Positions 6,992 through 14,593 of a DNA stretch of 15,320 nucleotides are shown piece by piece. A program made the translations under genes and the position numbers. The DNA is from UBA6019 sp036564345. GTDB taxonomy: Bacteria > Chloroflexota > Dormibacteria > Dormibacterales > Dormibacteraceae. Location of the stretch: contig DATCOZ010000062.1 of assembly GCA_036564345.1 (NCBI GenBank), forward strand, positions 1 to 15,320. Direction: 5' to 3'. The notes beneath the pieces were generated by a model. It worked only from the letters and a program-made list of their open reading frames with translations. It was not told the DNA's origin and ran no database searches. Numbering within the stretch: the stretch's first letter is position 1; each line of letters starts with the position of its first letter.

Positions 6992-8131
6992 TCAAACCTC
7001 GAGAACCGTGGCGATCTTGACCGCCAGGCCCTTGAGGTCGGCGACCCAGACGTCGGGTGGATTGGACTCGACCAGCGGCCGTCCGCTGTTGGCGGCGTGG
7101 TCCAGGTTCAACGACCGCGGGACGACGTAATCGGGGGCGTGGCCGAAGAACTTGGTGGCCTGCTCGATGCTGGTGCCGTCGTTCGTGCTGTGGTTGTAGA
7201 CGAGCAGCATCCTGGGTCCCGCGACGCCGAGCTTCTCGAACACCTTGACGCAGTCGAGGGTCGCCTTCATGGACGGTAGCGAGGGCGAGGTCACGAGGCA
7301 GATGAGGTCGCTGGCGTCGATCGCCAGCAGGGTCCGCTCGGTGAACGAGGCGGGCGTGTCGATGATGACGAAGGCATTGTCGCGCCGCATCCGGTCGATC
7401 GCGAGCTGGACGGCGGGCAGGGTGACCAGCTCGGCGCGCTCCGGGGCATCGGTCGCGATCACCAGGCGGACGTCGCTGTGGTGCCTGGTGATGAACCGGT
7501 TGAACACCTCGGGGTCGGCGGCCACCTGCTCCGCGGAGAACTTCTCGAGGTCGGCAAGGCTGTACTCGGGCCGCAGGTCGAGGAACATGGCGTCGTTTCC
7601 GAACTCGACGTTGAGGTCGAGGAGGCCGACCGTGCCGGCGGACCCCACCGCCATGGCGATCGCAACGTTGACGGCCAGGGTGGTCGTGCCCACGCCTCCC
7701 TTGCCGTGGGCGAAGGTGATCACCTTGCCGCGCTCGGTTCCCACGACGGGGACCGGACGCGCCCGTCGAAGGAGGGACTGGATCTTGGCCTCCAGCACCG
7801 CGATCTCGAAGGGCTTCGGCAGGTACTCGTCCGCCCCCGAGGAGTAGCCGACCACCATGTCGTTGGCGGTCGCCTCGCTCGAGAACATGATGATCGGCAC
7901 CCGCGCCGTCAGGTGGTGCCGGCGAAGCTGGGCCGTCAGCTCGAGGCCGTTCAGCTCCGGCATCCGGACGTCCGTGATGACGAGGTCGGGAATGTGCTCG
8001 CGGACGAGGGCAAGGGCCTCGGCGCCGTTGCCCGCAACGGCCATCCGGTAGCCCGCCCTCTCCAGGTGGGTGCTGACCAGCTTCTGGATCAGCCGGTCGT
8101 CGTCGACCAGCAGGATGCTTTCGCCGGCCAT
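6992..8131 (-). CDS. cpaE: Receiver-domain CpaE/TadZ-like ATPase (REC-MinD/ParA family)
   Basis: This 379-residue protein has two parts. Residues 1-122 are a complete response-regulator receiver: acidic cluster Asp10-Asp11-Asp12 (LLVDDDRLI), phospho-acceptor Asp54 (VITDVRMPEL), Ser84/85 as the switch residue and Lys106 in the KPF motif. Residues ~135-379 form a MinD/ParA-type ATPase like CpaE/TadZ, with the deviant Walker A HGKGGVGTTT (142-151), LLDLNVEFGND for the A' strand and VIIDTPASF for Walker B. TadZ/CpaE proteins position Tad pilus machines in the cell. In described TadZ/CpaE proteins the N-terminal receiver-like domain is atypical and usually lacks the phospho-site; here it is canonical. 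The ATG at 8131 lies 2 bp after the cheR stop, so the protein is made in step with the chemosensory proteins and is the best candidate target of CheA. Confidence 0.9.
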   Translation of the reverse strand: MAGESILLVDDDRLIQKLVSTHLERAGYRMAVAGNGAEALALVREHIPDLVITDVRMPELNGLELTAQLRRHHLTARVPIIMFSSEATANDMVVGYSSGADEYLPKPFEIAVLEAKIQSLLRRARPVPVVGTERGKVITFAHGKGGVGTTTLAVNVAIAMAVGSAGTVGLLDLNVEFGNDAMFLDLRPEYSLADLEKFSAEQVAADPEVFNRFITRHHSDVRLVIATDAPERAELVTLPAVQLAIDRMRRDNAFVIIDTPASFTERTLLAIDASDLICLVTSPSLPSMKATLDCVKVFEKLGVAGPRMLLVYNHSTNDGTSIEQATKFFGHAPDYVVPRSLNLDHAANSGRPLVESNPPDVWVADLKGLAVKIATVLEV

Positions 8132-8133
8132 CT

Positions 8134-9300
8134 TCAGTTCACGTCACTCATATGCTGGCTCCCCAGCTTGGCGGCAATCGCCCGGCCAAGCTCGGCCGAG
8201 GAGTATCCCTCAAGTCCGGCCAGTTTTGCCGACGGATCGGATCGCGCCAGGGCGGCGCCGGCGGCCGCGAAGGCGCGGCGCGCTTCTCTCCGGTCTCCGG
8301 AATGCTCGAGCGCGGTGCCCAGCTGAAAGTAGCCGACCGGCTCGTCGGGATCGAGGTAGACGGCCCTCCGAAAAGCCCTGATCGCTCCCGCCCGATCGCC
8401 GGCGGCGAACGCCCTCTCCCCCTCCGCCAGCAGCTGCAGCGGGACGGCAACCTGGTCTTGCCGGGCCGGTCTGGTGGTGGCCGCGCGCACGGACGTCCGG
8501 CCGCGCGCGGCGGGGGGTGCGGCTCCCTGCCTGCGGTAGGCGAAGGCGTCCGCGAGCCGCACCAGGTCGAAGCCATGGGAGCCGGCGTCGAACCTTTCCG
8601 AGAAACCGAGGAACAGGTGGCCGCCGGGCTGCAGGCAGGCGCCGAGGCGCCCGATGCAGGCGTCCACGCCGGCCTGGTCGAAGTAGATCAGCACGTTCCG
8701 GCAAAAGATGATGGAGAACGACGCCCCCGGCAAGGGGGATCGGACCGCGGACAGGTTGTGGCGGACCACGTCGACCCGCGCGCGAAGCGCCTGCGCCACC
8801 GCCCAACCATCGCCCGAGCGGGTGAAGTGGCGGCGCATCCGCGCGGCCGAGACGCCTTTCACCTCTGCCGTGCTGTAGTGGCCGGCACGAGCCCTGCCCA
8901 ACGCCGGGTCGGAGACGTCCGTCGCCAGGATCCGCCAGTCGGCACGGCCGCATTCGGCCAGCAGCATGGCCAGGCTGTAGGCCTCCTGCCCATTCCCACT
9001 CGCCGCGGACCAGATCATCCCGGGACCGGGGGCCGCGGCCGCCAGCAGCTCGGTTAGGGCGAGGAATTGGTTGGGATCGCGAAAGAAGTAGCTGTGCTGT
9101 ACGGTCACCCGGTCGAGCAGCTCCTGGAAGGCCTCCTCGTCAACCGCGACCAGTTCCAGGTACGCATCGAGCGAGAGCCCGTGGCGCGCGGCACCGTCGT
9201 CGAGGCAGCGGGCCAGCCGAGCGCGAACCGTCGGATCGGCTTTGAGGCCCGCCCGGCTCTTCAGCAGCGCGCCCGCCACCGCGATCGGTTCACGCGTCAA
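8134..9300 (-). CDS. cheR: Chemoreceptor methyltransferase CheR with C-terminal TPR region
   Basis: CheR transfers methyl groups from S-adenosylmethionine to glutamates of chemoreceptors during adaptation. In this 388-residue protein, residues 1-~90 form the helical N domain, ending in TVQHSYFFRDPNQF (Arg74, Asp75). The SAM-binding core has WSAASGNGQEAYSLAM (97-112), ATDVSDPALGRARAGHYS (~127-143) and IIFCRNVLIYFD (~197-208). After a variable linker, residues ~288-350 carry tetratricopeptide-like helices (LAEGERAFAAGDRAGAIRAFRRAVYLDP; GYFQLGTALEHSGDRREARRAF), which would be a docking surface. Translation starts at TTG 9300, which shares the TTGA overlap with the cheB stop; homology begins too soon after it for a later start. 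The core motifs are intact, so the enzyme should be active. Confidence 0.94.
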   Translation of the reverse strand: MTREPIAVAGALLKSRAGLKADPTVRARLARCLDDGAARHGLSLDAYLELVAVDEEAFQELLDRVTVQHSYFFRDPNQFLALTELLAAAAPGPGMIWSAASGNGQEAYSLAMLLAECGRADWRILATDVSDPALGRARAGHYSTAEVKGVSAARMRRHFTRSGDGWAVAQALRARVDVVRHNLSAVRSPLPGASFSIIFCRNVLIYFDQAGVDACIGRLGACLQPGGHLFLGFSERFDAGSHGFDLVRLADAFAYRRQGAAPPAARGRTSVRAATTRPARQDQVAVPLQLLAEGERAFAAGDRAGAIRAFRRAVYLDPDEPVGYFQLGTALEHSGDRREARRAFAAAGAALARSDPSAKLAGLEGYSSAELGRAIAAKLGSQHMSDVN

Positions 9301-10283
9301 ACGAGTGCCCCGATGGCGGCGAAGATCGCCTCCGGTATCCGGTCGAGGGGGAGCACCTGCTCGGCCGCACCAATGCTCTGGGCAGCCTTGGCCATGCCGA
9401 AGACGGCGGATGAGGCCTCGTCCTGGACGATCGTCCGTCCGCCGCCGCGAAGGATGTCGAGCAGCCCCGCCGCCCCGTCCGCTCCCATCCCCGTCAGGAG
9501 AACCCCGATCGCCGCGGGACCCACCTCCTCCGCCACCGACGAGAAGAGGACGTCGGCCGACGGCCGGTGGAGGGAGTCGGGCTCGAGGCCGAATGCCATC
9601 CGGCGGGTGGCGGCAAGGCGAAGGTGGCGGCCGCTCGGGGCGAGATAGACCACACCCGGGCGCAGGGCCGCGCCGTCGACTGCCGGCTGGACCGGCAGCG
9701 CCGACTCCCGCGCCATCCAGTCCAGGAAGTGGTCCGTGAAGGTCGGGTGAAGGTGCTGCACGACAAGGATCGGCGCGGCCAGGCCGCCGAGCTCTCGGAG
9801 CACTCGGGCGACGGCCTGCGGCCCGCCCGTCGAGGCCCCGATCGCGACCACCGCGGTGCGGCCGGCGGGCGCGCGGTTGCGGCCCCTGGGGTGGCGTATG
9901 ACGGGGACGGCGCTGACCCGCCGGATCCGCCCGCGAAGGGCTGCGATCGACTCCTGATCGTCGATCGAGGGAACCGACGTGACGTCCACAGCGCCTGACT
10001 CCAGGCCCCGCGCGGCGACCTCGAGGCCGGTCCCGGGCGTCCTCAACAGCAGGATCGGAGTCGGCCGGCCGGCCATCACGTCCTGGATCGCGGCCAGCGC
10101 CGCCGCGCTCCCGTCGAAGAGGAGGACGACGACATCGGGGAGCCGCCGCTCGACGACGGCGAGGGCTTCGCGCGGGTCTACCGCGGCGAGGATCCGAAGC
10201 TCGCCCTCACGCTCAAGCGAGCGCGCCAATGCTCGCCGGACCGCATCGCCGGGGCAGAGCAGGACGGCGCCGATCGCCATCAC
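9297..10283 (-). CDS. cheB: Chemotaxis methylesterase CheB with degenerate receiver
   Basis: CheB removes receptor methyl esters. The C-terminal catalytic domain (~142-328) is intact: Ser151 in GASTGG, His177 in VVQHLHP and Asp269 in LTGMGADG form the expected triad, with VYLAPSGRH and VQDEASSAVFGM as further signatures. The N-terminal ~120 residues keep receiver-domain length and pattern but have lost its chemistry. The Asp pair is Cys10-Pro11, the phospho-Asp position is Leu55 (LLFDG; the only Asp is two residues off), the switch Ser/Thr region has Arg81, and the conserved Lys is Val104 (AVDVTSVPS). Activation by CheA phosphorylation is therefore unlikely. Start GTG 10283 overlaps the cheA stop by 4 bp (GTGA); ATG 10280 immediately follows as an alternative. 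Confidence 0.93.
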   Translation of the reverse strand: MMAIGAVLLCPGDAVRRALARSLEREGELRILAAVDPREALAVVERRLPDVVVLLFDGSAAALAAIQDVMAGRPTPILLLRTPGTGLEVAARGLESGAVDVTSVPSIDDQESIAALRGRIRRVSAVPVIRHPRGRNRAPAGRTAVVAIGASTGGPQAVARVLRELGGLAAPILVVQHLHPTFTDHFLDWMARESALPVQPAVDGAALRPGVVYLAPSGRHLRLAATRRMAFGLEPDSLHRPSADVLFSSVAEEVGPAAIGVLLTGMGADGAAGLLDILRGGGRTIVQDEASSAVFGMAKAAQSIGAAEQVLPLDRIPEAIFAAIGALV

Positions 10284-12286
10284 GCACTCTTTCCCAACAA
10301 CCTCGACACCGCGCTGAGGAGCCTGCCTTCGTCGAACTCGCTCTTGACGATGTAGCCGTCGGCGCCCGCCTCCAACCCACGCCGGCGATCCTCCTCGCTG
10401 CTCCGCGAGGTGATCATCAGCACCGGGATGTTGGCCAGCCCGGGCTCTCCCCGGATCCGGGCGGTGAGGCCGAAGCCGTCGAGGTTCGGCATCTCGATAT
10501 CGGTGAGGACCAGGTCGGAACGCTGCTGGTTGAGCAGCGCCATCGCCTCGAGCCCGTCGTTGGCGGTTCGGACCTCGTACCCGGCCCGTTCGAGGATGGC
10601 TCGCTGGAGCTCGCGCAGGGTCAGCGCGTCATCTACGACCAGGAGCGACGCGCGAGGGGCGGTGACCGAGGGCCGCAGGCCGGTGGTCACGCCTGGCACG
10701 GGAGCGCCGGAGGCTGGCAGGGAAGCTCGCGCCAGCTGAATCAGGGCCGGCACGTCGAGCACGAAGAGGATCGACCCGTCGGGTTCGACACTTCCCCCCG
10801 CCACGCAGTCCATCCGCGGGATGAGGCCGCCCAGGCCGCGCACCACGACATCGCGCTGGCCCACCAGCGACTCGACGAGGAAGGCGTGGGTCGCCCCTGT
10901 CGTACCGAGCACCACGGACGGCCCGGTGCTGCCCCCGGGCAGGCCCAGCAGCCCGCCCAGGTCGGTCACCGGCATTCCGCGTCCGTCGATCAGCGTGTGG
11001 CTGCGGCCGCCCGCAGGGAGCGTCGCCAGCTGCGGCTTCAGCACGCGGGTGACGGCGGCCATGGGCACCGCGAAGGACTGGCCGCAAGCGGTCACGATGA
11101 GGCAGGGCACGATTGTCAGGGTTATCGGCACGATGATCCTGAACTCGCTGCCACGACCGAGCTCGGTGCTCAGCTCTACCCGGCCCCGGATGTGCGCGAG
11201 CGCCTCGATGACGACGTCCAGGCCGACACCCCGACCGGACTCCTCGGTCAGGACCTCGGCCGTCGAGACGCCGGCGCGGAAGATCAGGTACAGGCTCGCA
11301 GCCTCGTCGAGGCCGCTGACGTCGATCCCCCGCCGCTCGGCCGCCGCCCGGACCTCGGCCACGTCGATCCCGGCGCCATCGTCGGTGATGGCGATCACCA
11401 TCTCGGAGCCCAGCTGACCGGCGTGGAGGCGGATCACCGCCTGGGCCGGCTTGCCGGCTGCCAGCCGCTCTTCAGGCGTTTCGACGCCGTGCACGACTGC
11501 ATTTCGGACGAGGTGGAGGAGCGGGTCGACCAGCTTGTCAAGGACGCCTCGGTCGATCTCGCTGTCCTCGCCGCGGACCTCCCACTTGACGTCCTTGCCG
11601 AGGGTTCTCGCCACCTCGCGGACGGCTCGGCGAAGGCTTGGCGACAGGGCTCCGACCGGAACCATGCGGGTGCGCATCGTCACGTCCTGGAGCTGGTTCA
11701 GGATTCGGGTGAGGTCGCGGTACTCGCCCACCGTGTCGGGGTCGCGACTCAGCTCGACACCGAGCATGTGACCGATCGAGAGGTGTGCGGCGGCGGCCTC
11801 TCCGACAAGCCGGATGAGCTTGTCCATCCTCTCGATGGGGACCTGGAGGCTGCCGGCGTCGAGGCTCGGCGCATGCACCGCCACCTCAATTGGCGCCGGC
11901 CCCCTGGCTCCTGCTTTCGACGGCTTGGCCTTCACAGCGCCGGCTTTGACCGGCTCCGGGACAGGGGCCGCTCCATCGATCGCGGCGAGGGCGTCCTCGA
12001 TCGCGCCGACAATCGCCGGATCCTCCTCACCGCTGCTCGAACCGGCGATGAGGGAGCCGAGGCCGTCGACCGCCTTGAGGAGGGAATCGGTCAGCTTTGG
12101 TGTCGCATGGCGGCTGCCGACGCGGAGCTCCTCGAGCAGGTCCTCGAGGCGATGGGCGAGGTGGCTCACCTGGGGGAGCCCGACCAGGCCGGCGCCACCC
12201 TTCAGGGTGTGGGCCTCTCGGAAGACGCCGTCGATCGGTGAGGCGTTGCCCGGCTCGGCCTCCAGCGCCAGCAGGCCGCTCGTCAT
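10280..12286 (-). CDS. cheA: Chemotaxis histidine kinase CheA with C-terminal receiver (CheA-CheY hybrid)
   Basis: CheA autophosphorylates under receptor control and passes phosphate to receivers. From ATG 12286 the protein is 668 residues. Domains are HPt with phospho-His26 (FREAHTLKGGAG); a linker of ~60 residues without a clear P2 domain; dimerisation helices (~148-212); the ATPase (N box with HLVRNAVVHGVE 258-269, TDDGAGID ~301-308, GRGVGLDVV 351-359); a CheW-like P5 domain (~390-520); and a full receiver (Asp552-Asp553, Asp596 in LTDIEMP, Lys648). The start is a real problem: the first HPt helix (ELEDEFRPLF-IEEARDRLER) is encoded in frame upstream of this ATG, back to about 12352, but that stretch has no ATG, GTG or TTG. 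An ACG at 12350-12352 sits where a start would be expected. The gene follows cheW closely and overlaps cheB by 4 bp. Confidence 0.94.
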   Translation of the reverse strand: MTSGLLALEAEPGNASPIDGVFREAHTLKGGAGLVGLPQVSHLAHRLEDLLEELRVGSRHATPKLTDSLLKAVDGLGSLIAGSSSGEEDPAIVGAIEDALAAIDGAAPVPEPVKAGAVKAKPSKAGARGPAPIEVAVHAPSLDAGSLQVPIERMDKLIRLVGEAAAAHLSIGHMLGVELSRDPDTVGEYRDLTRILNQLQDVTMRTRMVPVGALSPSLRRAVREVARTLGKDVKWEVRGEDSEIDRGVLDKLVDPLLHLVRNAVVHGVETPEERLAAGKPAQAVIRLHAGQLGSEMVIAITDDGAGIDVAEVRAAAERRGIDVSGLDEAASLYLIFRAGVSTAEVLTEESGRGVGLDVVIEALAHIRGRVELSTELGRGSEFRIIVPITLTIVPCLIVTACGQSFAVPMAAVTRVLKPQLATLPAGGRSHTLIDGRGMPVTDLGGLLGLPGGSTGPSVVLGTTGATHAFLVESLVGQRDVVVRGLGGLIPRMDCVAGGSVEPDGSILFVLDVPALIQLARASLPASGAPVPGVTTGLRPSVTAPRASLLVVDDALTLRELQRAILERAGYEVRTANDGLEAMALLNQQRSDLVLTDIEMPNLDGFGLTARIRGEPGLANIPVLMITSRSSEEDRRRGLEAGADGYIVKSEFDEGRLLSAVSRLLGKSA

Positions 12287-12339
12287 CCGCTCCAGCCGGT
12301 CCCGTGCCTCCTCGATGAAGAGCGGGCGGAACTCGTCCT

Positions 12340-12750
12340 CTAGCTCGCCCGTGGCTGCCCCGTCCGGCCGCTGACCAGCACGTCCTCGATCGCGAGAAGG
12401 GTGACCAGGCGGCCGCCCGAGGGGTAGACCTCCCGCTCCGCGGCCGGGCTGCGCGGGCCGGGCTCGGTGTCGATCTCGCCGGAGGACGGCATCACCTCGA
12501 CGCCCAGGGCGGCGGGGCCCTGGCTGGTGAGGACGAGGATCGCGAATGCGGTCGCGCCGCGAGCCCCGGTGCCGAGCAGCACGGCGGCATCGAAGAAGGG
12601 CACGATGTCGCCGCGTACGTTGAGCAGGCCAAGGATGGCAGGATCCGAGATCGGCATCCGGGTCACCCTGGGCTTCGGGATGATCTGCTGGACGGACTCC
12701 AATGGGACCGCGTAGTGCTCCTCGCCGAGGGGGAGCACGAGAACCTTCAC
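12340..12750 (-). CDS. cheW: Chemotaxis coupling protein CheW
   Basis: CheW links chemoreceptors to CheA in the signalling array. The 136-residue protein has the CheW beta-barrel pattern: an opening strand pair (VLVLPLGEEHYAVPLESVQQII), the signature GLLNVRGDIVPFFDAAVLLG (41-60) including Arg46 of the NVRG turn, and ILVLTSQGPAALGVEV in the second subdomain. It is near the short end of the family range. It starts with GTG 12750, one base after the mcp stop, with a strong GGAGGG site at 12756-12761 inside the end of mcp. Its TAG at 12340-12342 lies inside the apparent upstream extension of cheA, so the two genes probably overlap slightly. Confidence 0.93.
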   Translation of the reverse strand: MKVLVLPLGEEHYAVPLESVQQIIPKPRVTRMPISDPAILGLLNVRGDIVPFFDAAVLLGTGARGATAFAILVLTSQGPAALGVEVMPSSGEIDTEPGPRSPAAEREVYPSGGRLVTLLAIEDVLVSGRTGQPRAS

Positions 12751-12751
12751 G

Positions 12752-14593
12752 TCAGCCCTCCGGGGTCCGCCGGTCCCTTTCCAATGCGAGCTCGGAGATC
12801 AGCTGGGCGGTGGTGGCGATCTGCCGGCTCCCGATCGTGATCTGCTCCATCGCCTCGACGACCTGCTGGGTCGCGGACCGCTGCTGCTGGGTGGTCATCT
12901 GGACGTGGGCGCTGGCCTCGGCGACCTGCTGCATCATGGCGAGGCCCTGCTGCATCTGGTGGGCGCCCTTCTCCATCGCTATCAGGGTGTCGTTGCTCTC
13001 CACCGAGGCGCCCTCGACGATCCGGGCGATGTCGGCGGCCGAGCTCTTGGAGCGCTCGGCCAGCCGGCGGACCTCGTCGGCGACGACCGCGAAACCGCGG
13101 CCTGCGTCGCCGGCGCGGGCCGCCTCGATGGCCGCGTTCAGTGCCAGCAGGTTGGTCTGATCGGCGATCTCCCTCATCAGCTGAAGGATCACCTTGATCT
13201 CGTCCACGCGACTGGCCAGGGCCTGGGAGCGTTCCGCGGAGGCGGTGAAGTCGGCCTGCGCCCGCTCCAGGTTCGTCCTCGTCTCGTCGGCCTGCTCGGC
13301 GACGTGGTCGATGGTGTCCGCAATCGAGACCGAGGTGCGGGCGAGCTCTTCCATGCTGGCCGAGGTCTGGGTCGCGGCCGCGGTCTGCTGCTGCGTTGTC
13401 GCCGCCAATTCGCGGGAGGCGCCGCCCAACTGACCCATGATCCCATCCAGGCGCGCGATCATCGCGTTGAAGGCGGTGCCGAGGTCCCTGACCTCACGGG
13501 CGCCGGAGGGCGACACGCGCCGGGAGAGGTCGCCCGCGGCCACCAGCTGGGCGGCGCGCCCGAGCTCCGCGATTGGTCGGGTCGTGAGGCGGGCGAAGGC
13601 ATAGGCGAAGGCGGCCAGGAGCAGGGTGCCGATGACCACCAGGAGAATCGCGAGGCGGATCTCGTCCCCGATCGCCACCAGCGCCAGCCCGGCGTCGGTT
13701 GCCGAGATCACCACCCAGCCGAGCACCGGGACCGGCGCGTAGCCGGCCAGCACGTCCCTGCCGGTATAGCTGCGGTTGCGGACGCTCCCGCTGGCGCCGC
13801 TCAGGGCGGCTGCGACCGCCGGGCTCGAATCCGTCAGGCGGAGGGTGCCTTTCGACTGCATCACGGCGGCGTCGGTCAGGCCCACCCACTCCGAGCTGTA
13901 GAGAAGGAACCGCTGCGCATCGACGAGATAGACCTCCGTGCTGGCGAGGTCCGTGTTGTCGAACTGCTTCAGCTGCGAGCCCAGGCTGGAGATCCGGAGG
14001 CTGCCGACCACGACGCCCTGCGAGAGCGTGTTGCTCCCGAGGATCGGCCAGGTCATGATCCAATCGAGCCCGCTCCCGTTGTGCCGGATGCTCTGCAGGG
14101 TTGGCTTCGTGAGGCTGGCGGCGAACCAGCTCGCGGTCGCAGCCCCGAGATCCCCGACCGAGTTGGTCGAAGCCGTGACCCGGCCCCCCGAATTCACCAG
14201 CTCGATCACCGTGAAGTTCGGATAGACCGGTCCCAGAGCCTGGATGACGGTCGGGAGCCCAGGGCTGTCGACCTGGTCCTGGACGCCCCGGGCGACCTGT
14301 GACAGCTCCCGCTGCCGCTCCCCGACCCAGTCGGCCAGGGCGACAGCGGCGCTGTGCGCGTTGGCGGCCGCCTGGTCGGAGGCGCCCTGCGTGATCCGTT
14401 GCGAGGAGAGGACGGTGAGGCTGATGCTGAGCACCAGCAGGAGAGGCAGGCTGACCGCTAGGGAACCCGCGAGCAGCCGGAAGAAGAACGCGTCCTCGAA
14501 ACCGCGAAGCCGCGGACCGAGTCGAAAGCTCGGCGCAGAGTCGCCATCCCTTCGGGCCGGGAGGACGATCGGACCCAGGTTCTCTTCAATCAC
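12752..14593 (-). CDS. Methyl-accepting chemotaxis protein with extracellular Cache-type sensor
   Basis: This is a transmembrane chemoreceptor of 613 residues. A cytoplasmic lead of ~36 residues precedes TM1 (~37-62). The extracytoplasmic region (~65-310) looks like a double-Cache sensor: helix LADWVGERQRELSQVA, then YPNFTVIELVNSGGRV, a second part with EVYLVDAQRFLLYSS, and the closing GYAPVPVLGWVVISATD. TM2 (~312-334) leads to a HAMP domain (~335-388). The signalling domain ends in the conserved hairpin tip (DQTNLLALNAAIEAARAG, ~478-495; GRGFAVVADEVRRLAERS). The ligand is unknown. There is no C-terminal NWETF-like CheR/CheB tether; the end is LERDRRTPEG. Start GTG 14593 has no clear ribosome-binding site and lies ~20 bp downstream of a good -10 box. 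It is the first gene of the che-tad unit. Confidence 0.94.
   Translation of the reverse strand: MIEENLGPIVLPARRDGDSAPSFRLGPRLRGFEDAFFFRLLAGSLAVSLPLLLVLSISLTVLSSQRITQGASDQAAANAHSAAVALADWVGERQRELSQVARGVQDQVDSPGLPTVIQALGPVYPNFTVIELVNSGGRVTASTNSVGDLGAATASWFAASLTKPTLQSIRHNGSGLDWIMTWPILGSNTLSQGVVVGSLRISSLGSQLKQFDNTDLASTEVYLVDAQRFLLYSSEWVGLTDAAVMQSKGTLRLTDSSPAVAAALSGASGSVRNRSYTGRDVLAGYAPVPVLGWVVISATDAGLALVAIGDEIRLAILLVVIGTLLLAAFAYAFARLTTRPIAELGRAAQLVAAGDLSRRVSPSGAREVRDLGTAFNAMIARLDGIMGQLGGASRELAATTQQQTAAATQTSASMEELARTSVSIADTIDHVAEQADETRTNLERAQADFTASAERSQALASRVDEIKVILQLMREIADQTNLLALNAAIEAARAGDAGRGFAVVADEVRRLAERSKSSAADIARIVEGASVESNDTLIAMEKGAHQMQQGLAMMQQVAEASAHVQMTTQQQRSATQQVVEAMEQITIGSRQIATTAQLISELALERDRRTPEG

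Noticed and set aside
10229..12241. Plus-strand open frame of 670 codons
   Set aside because: Antisense to cheA in a GC-rich region; low-complexity composition and no recognisable motif.
12905..14302. Plus-strand open frame of 465 codons
   Set aside because: Antisense to the mcp gene, which has intact Cache, HAMP and signalling domains.
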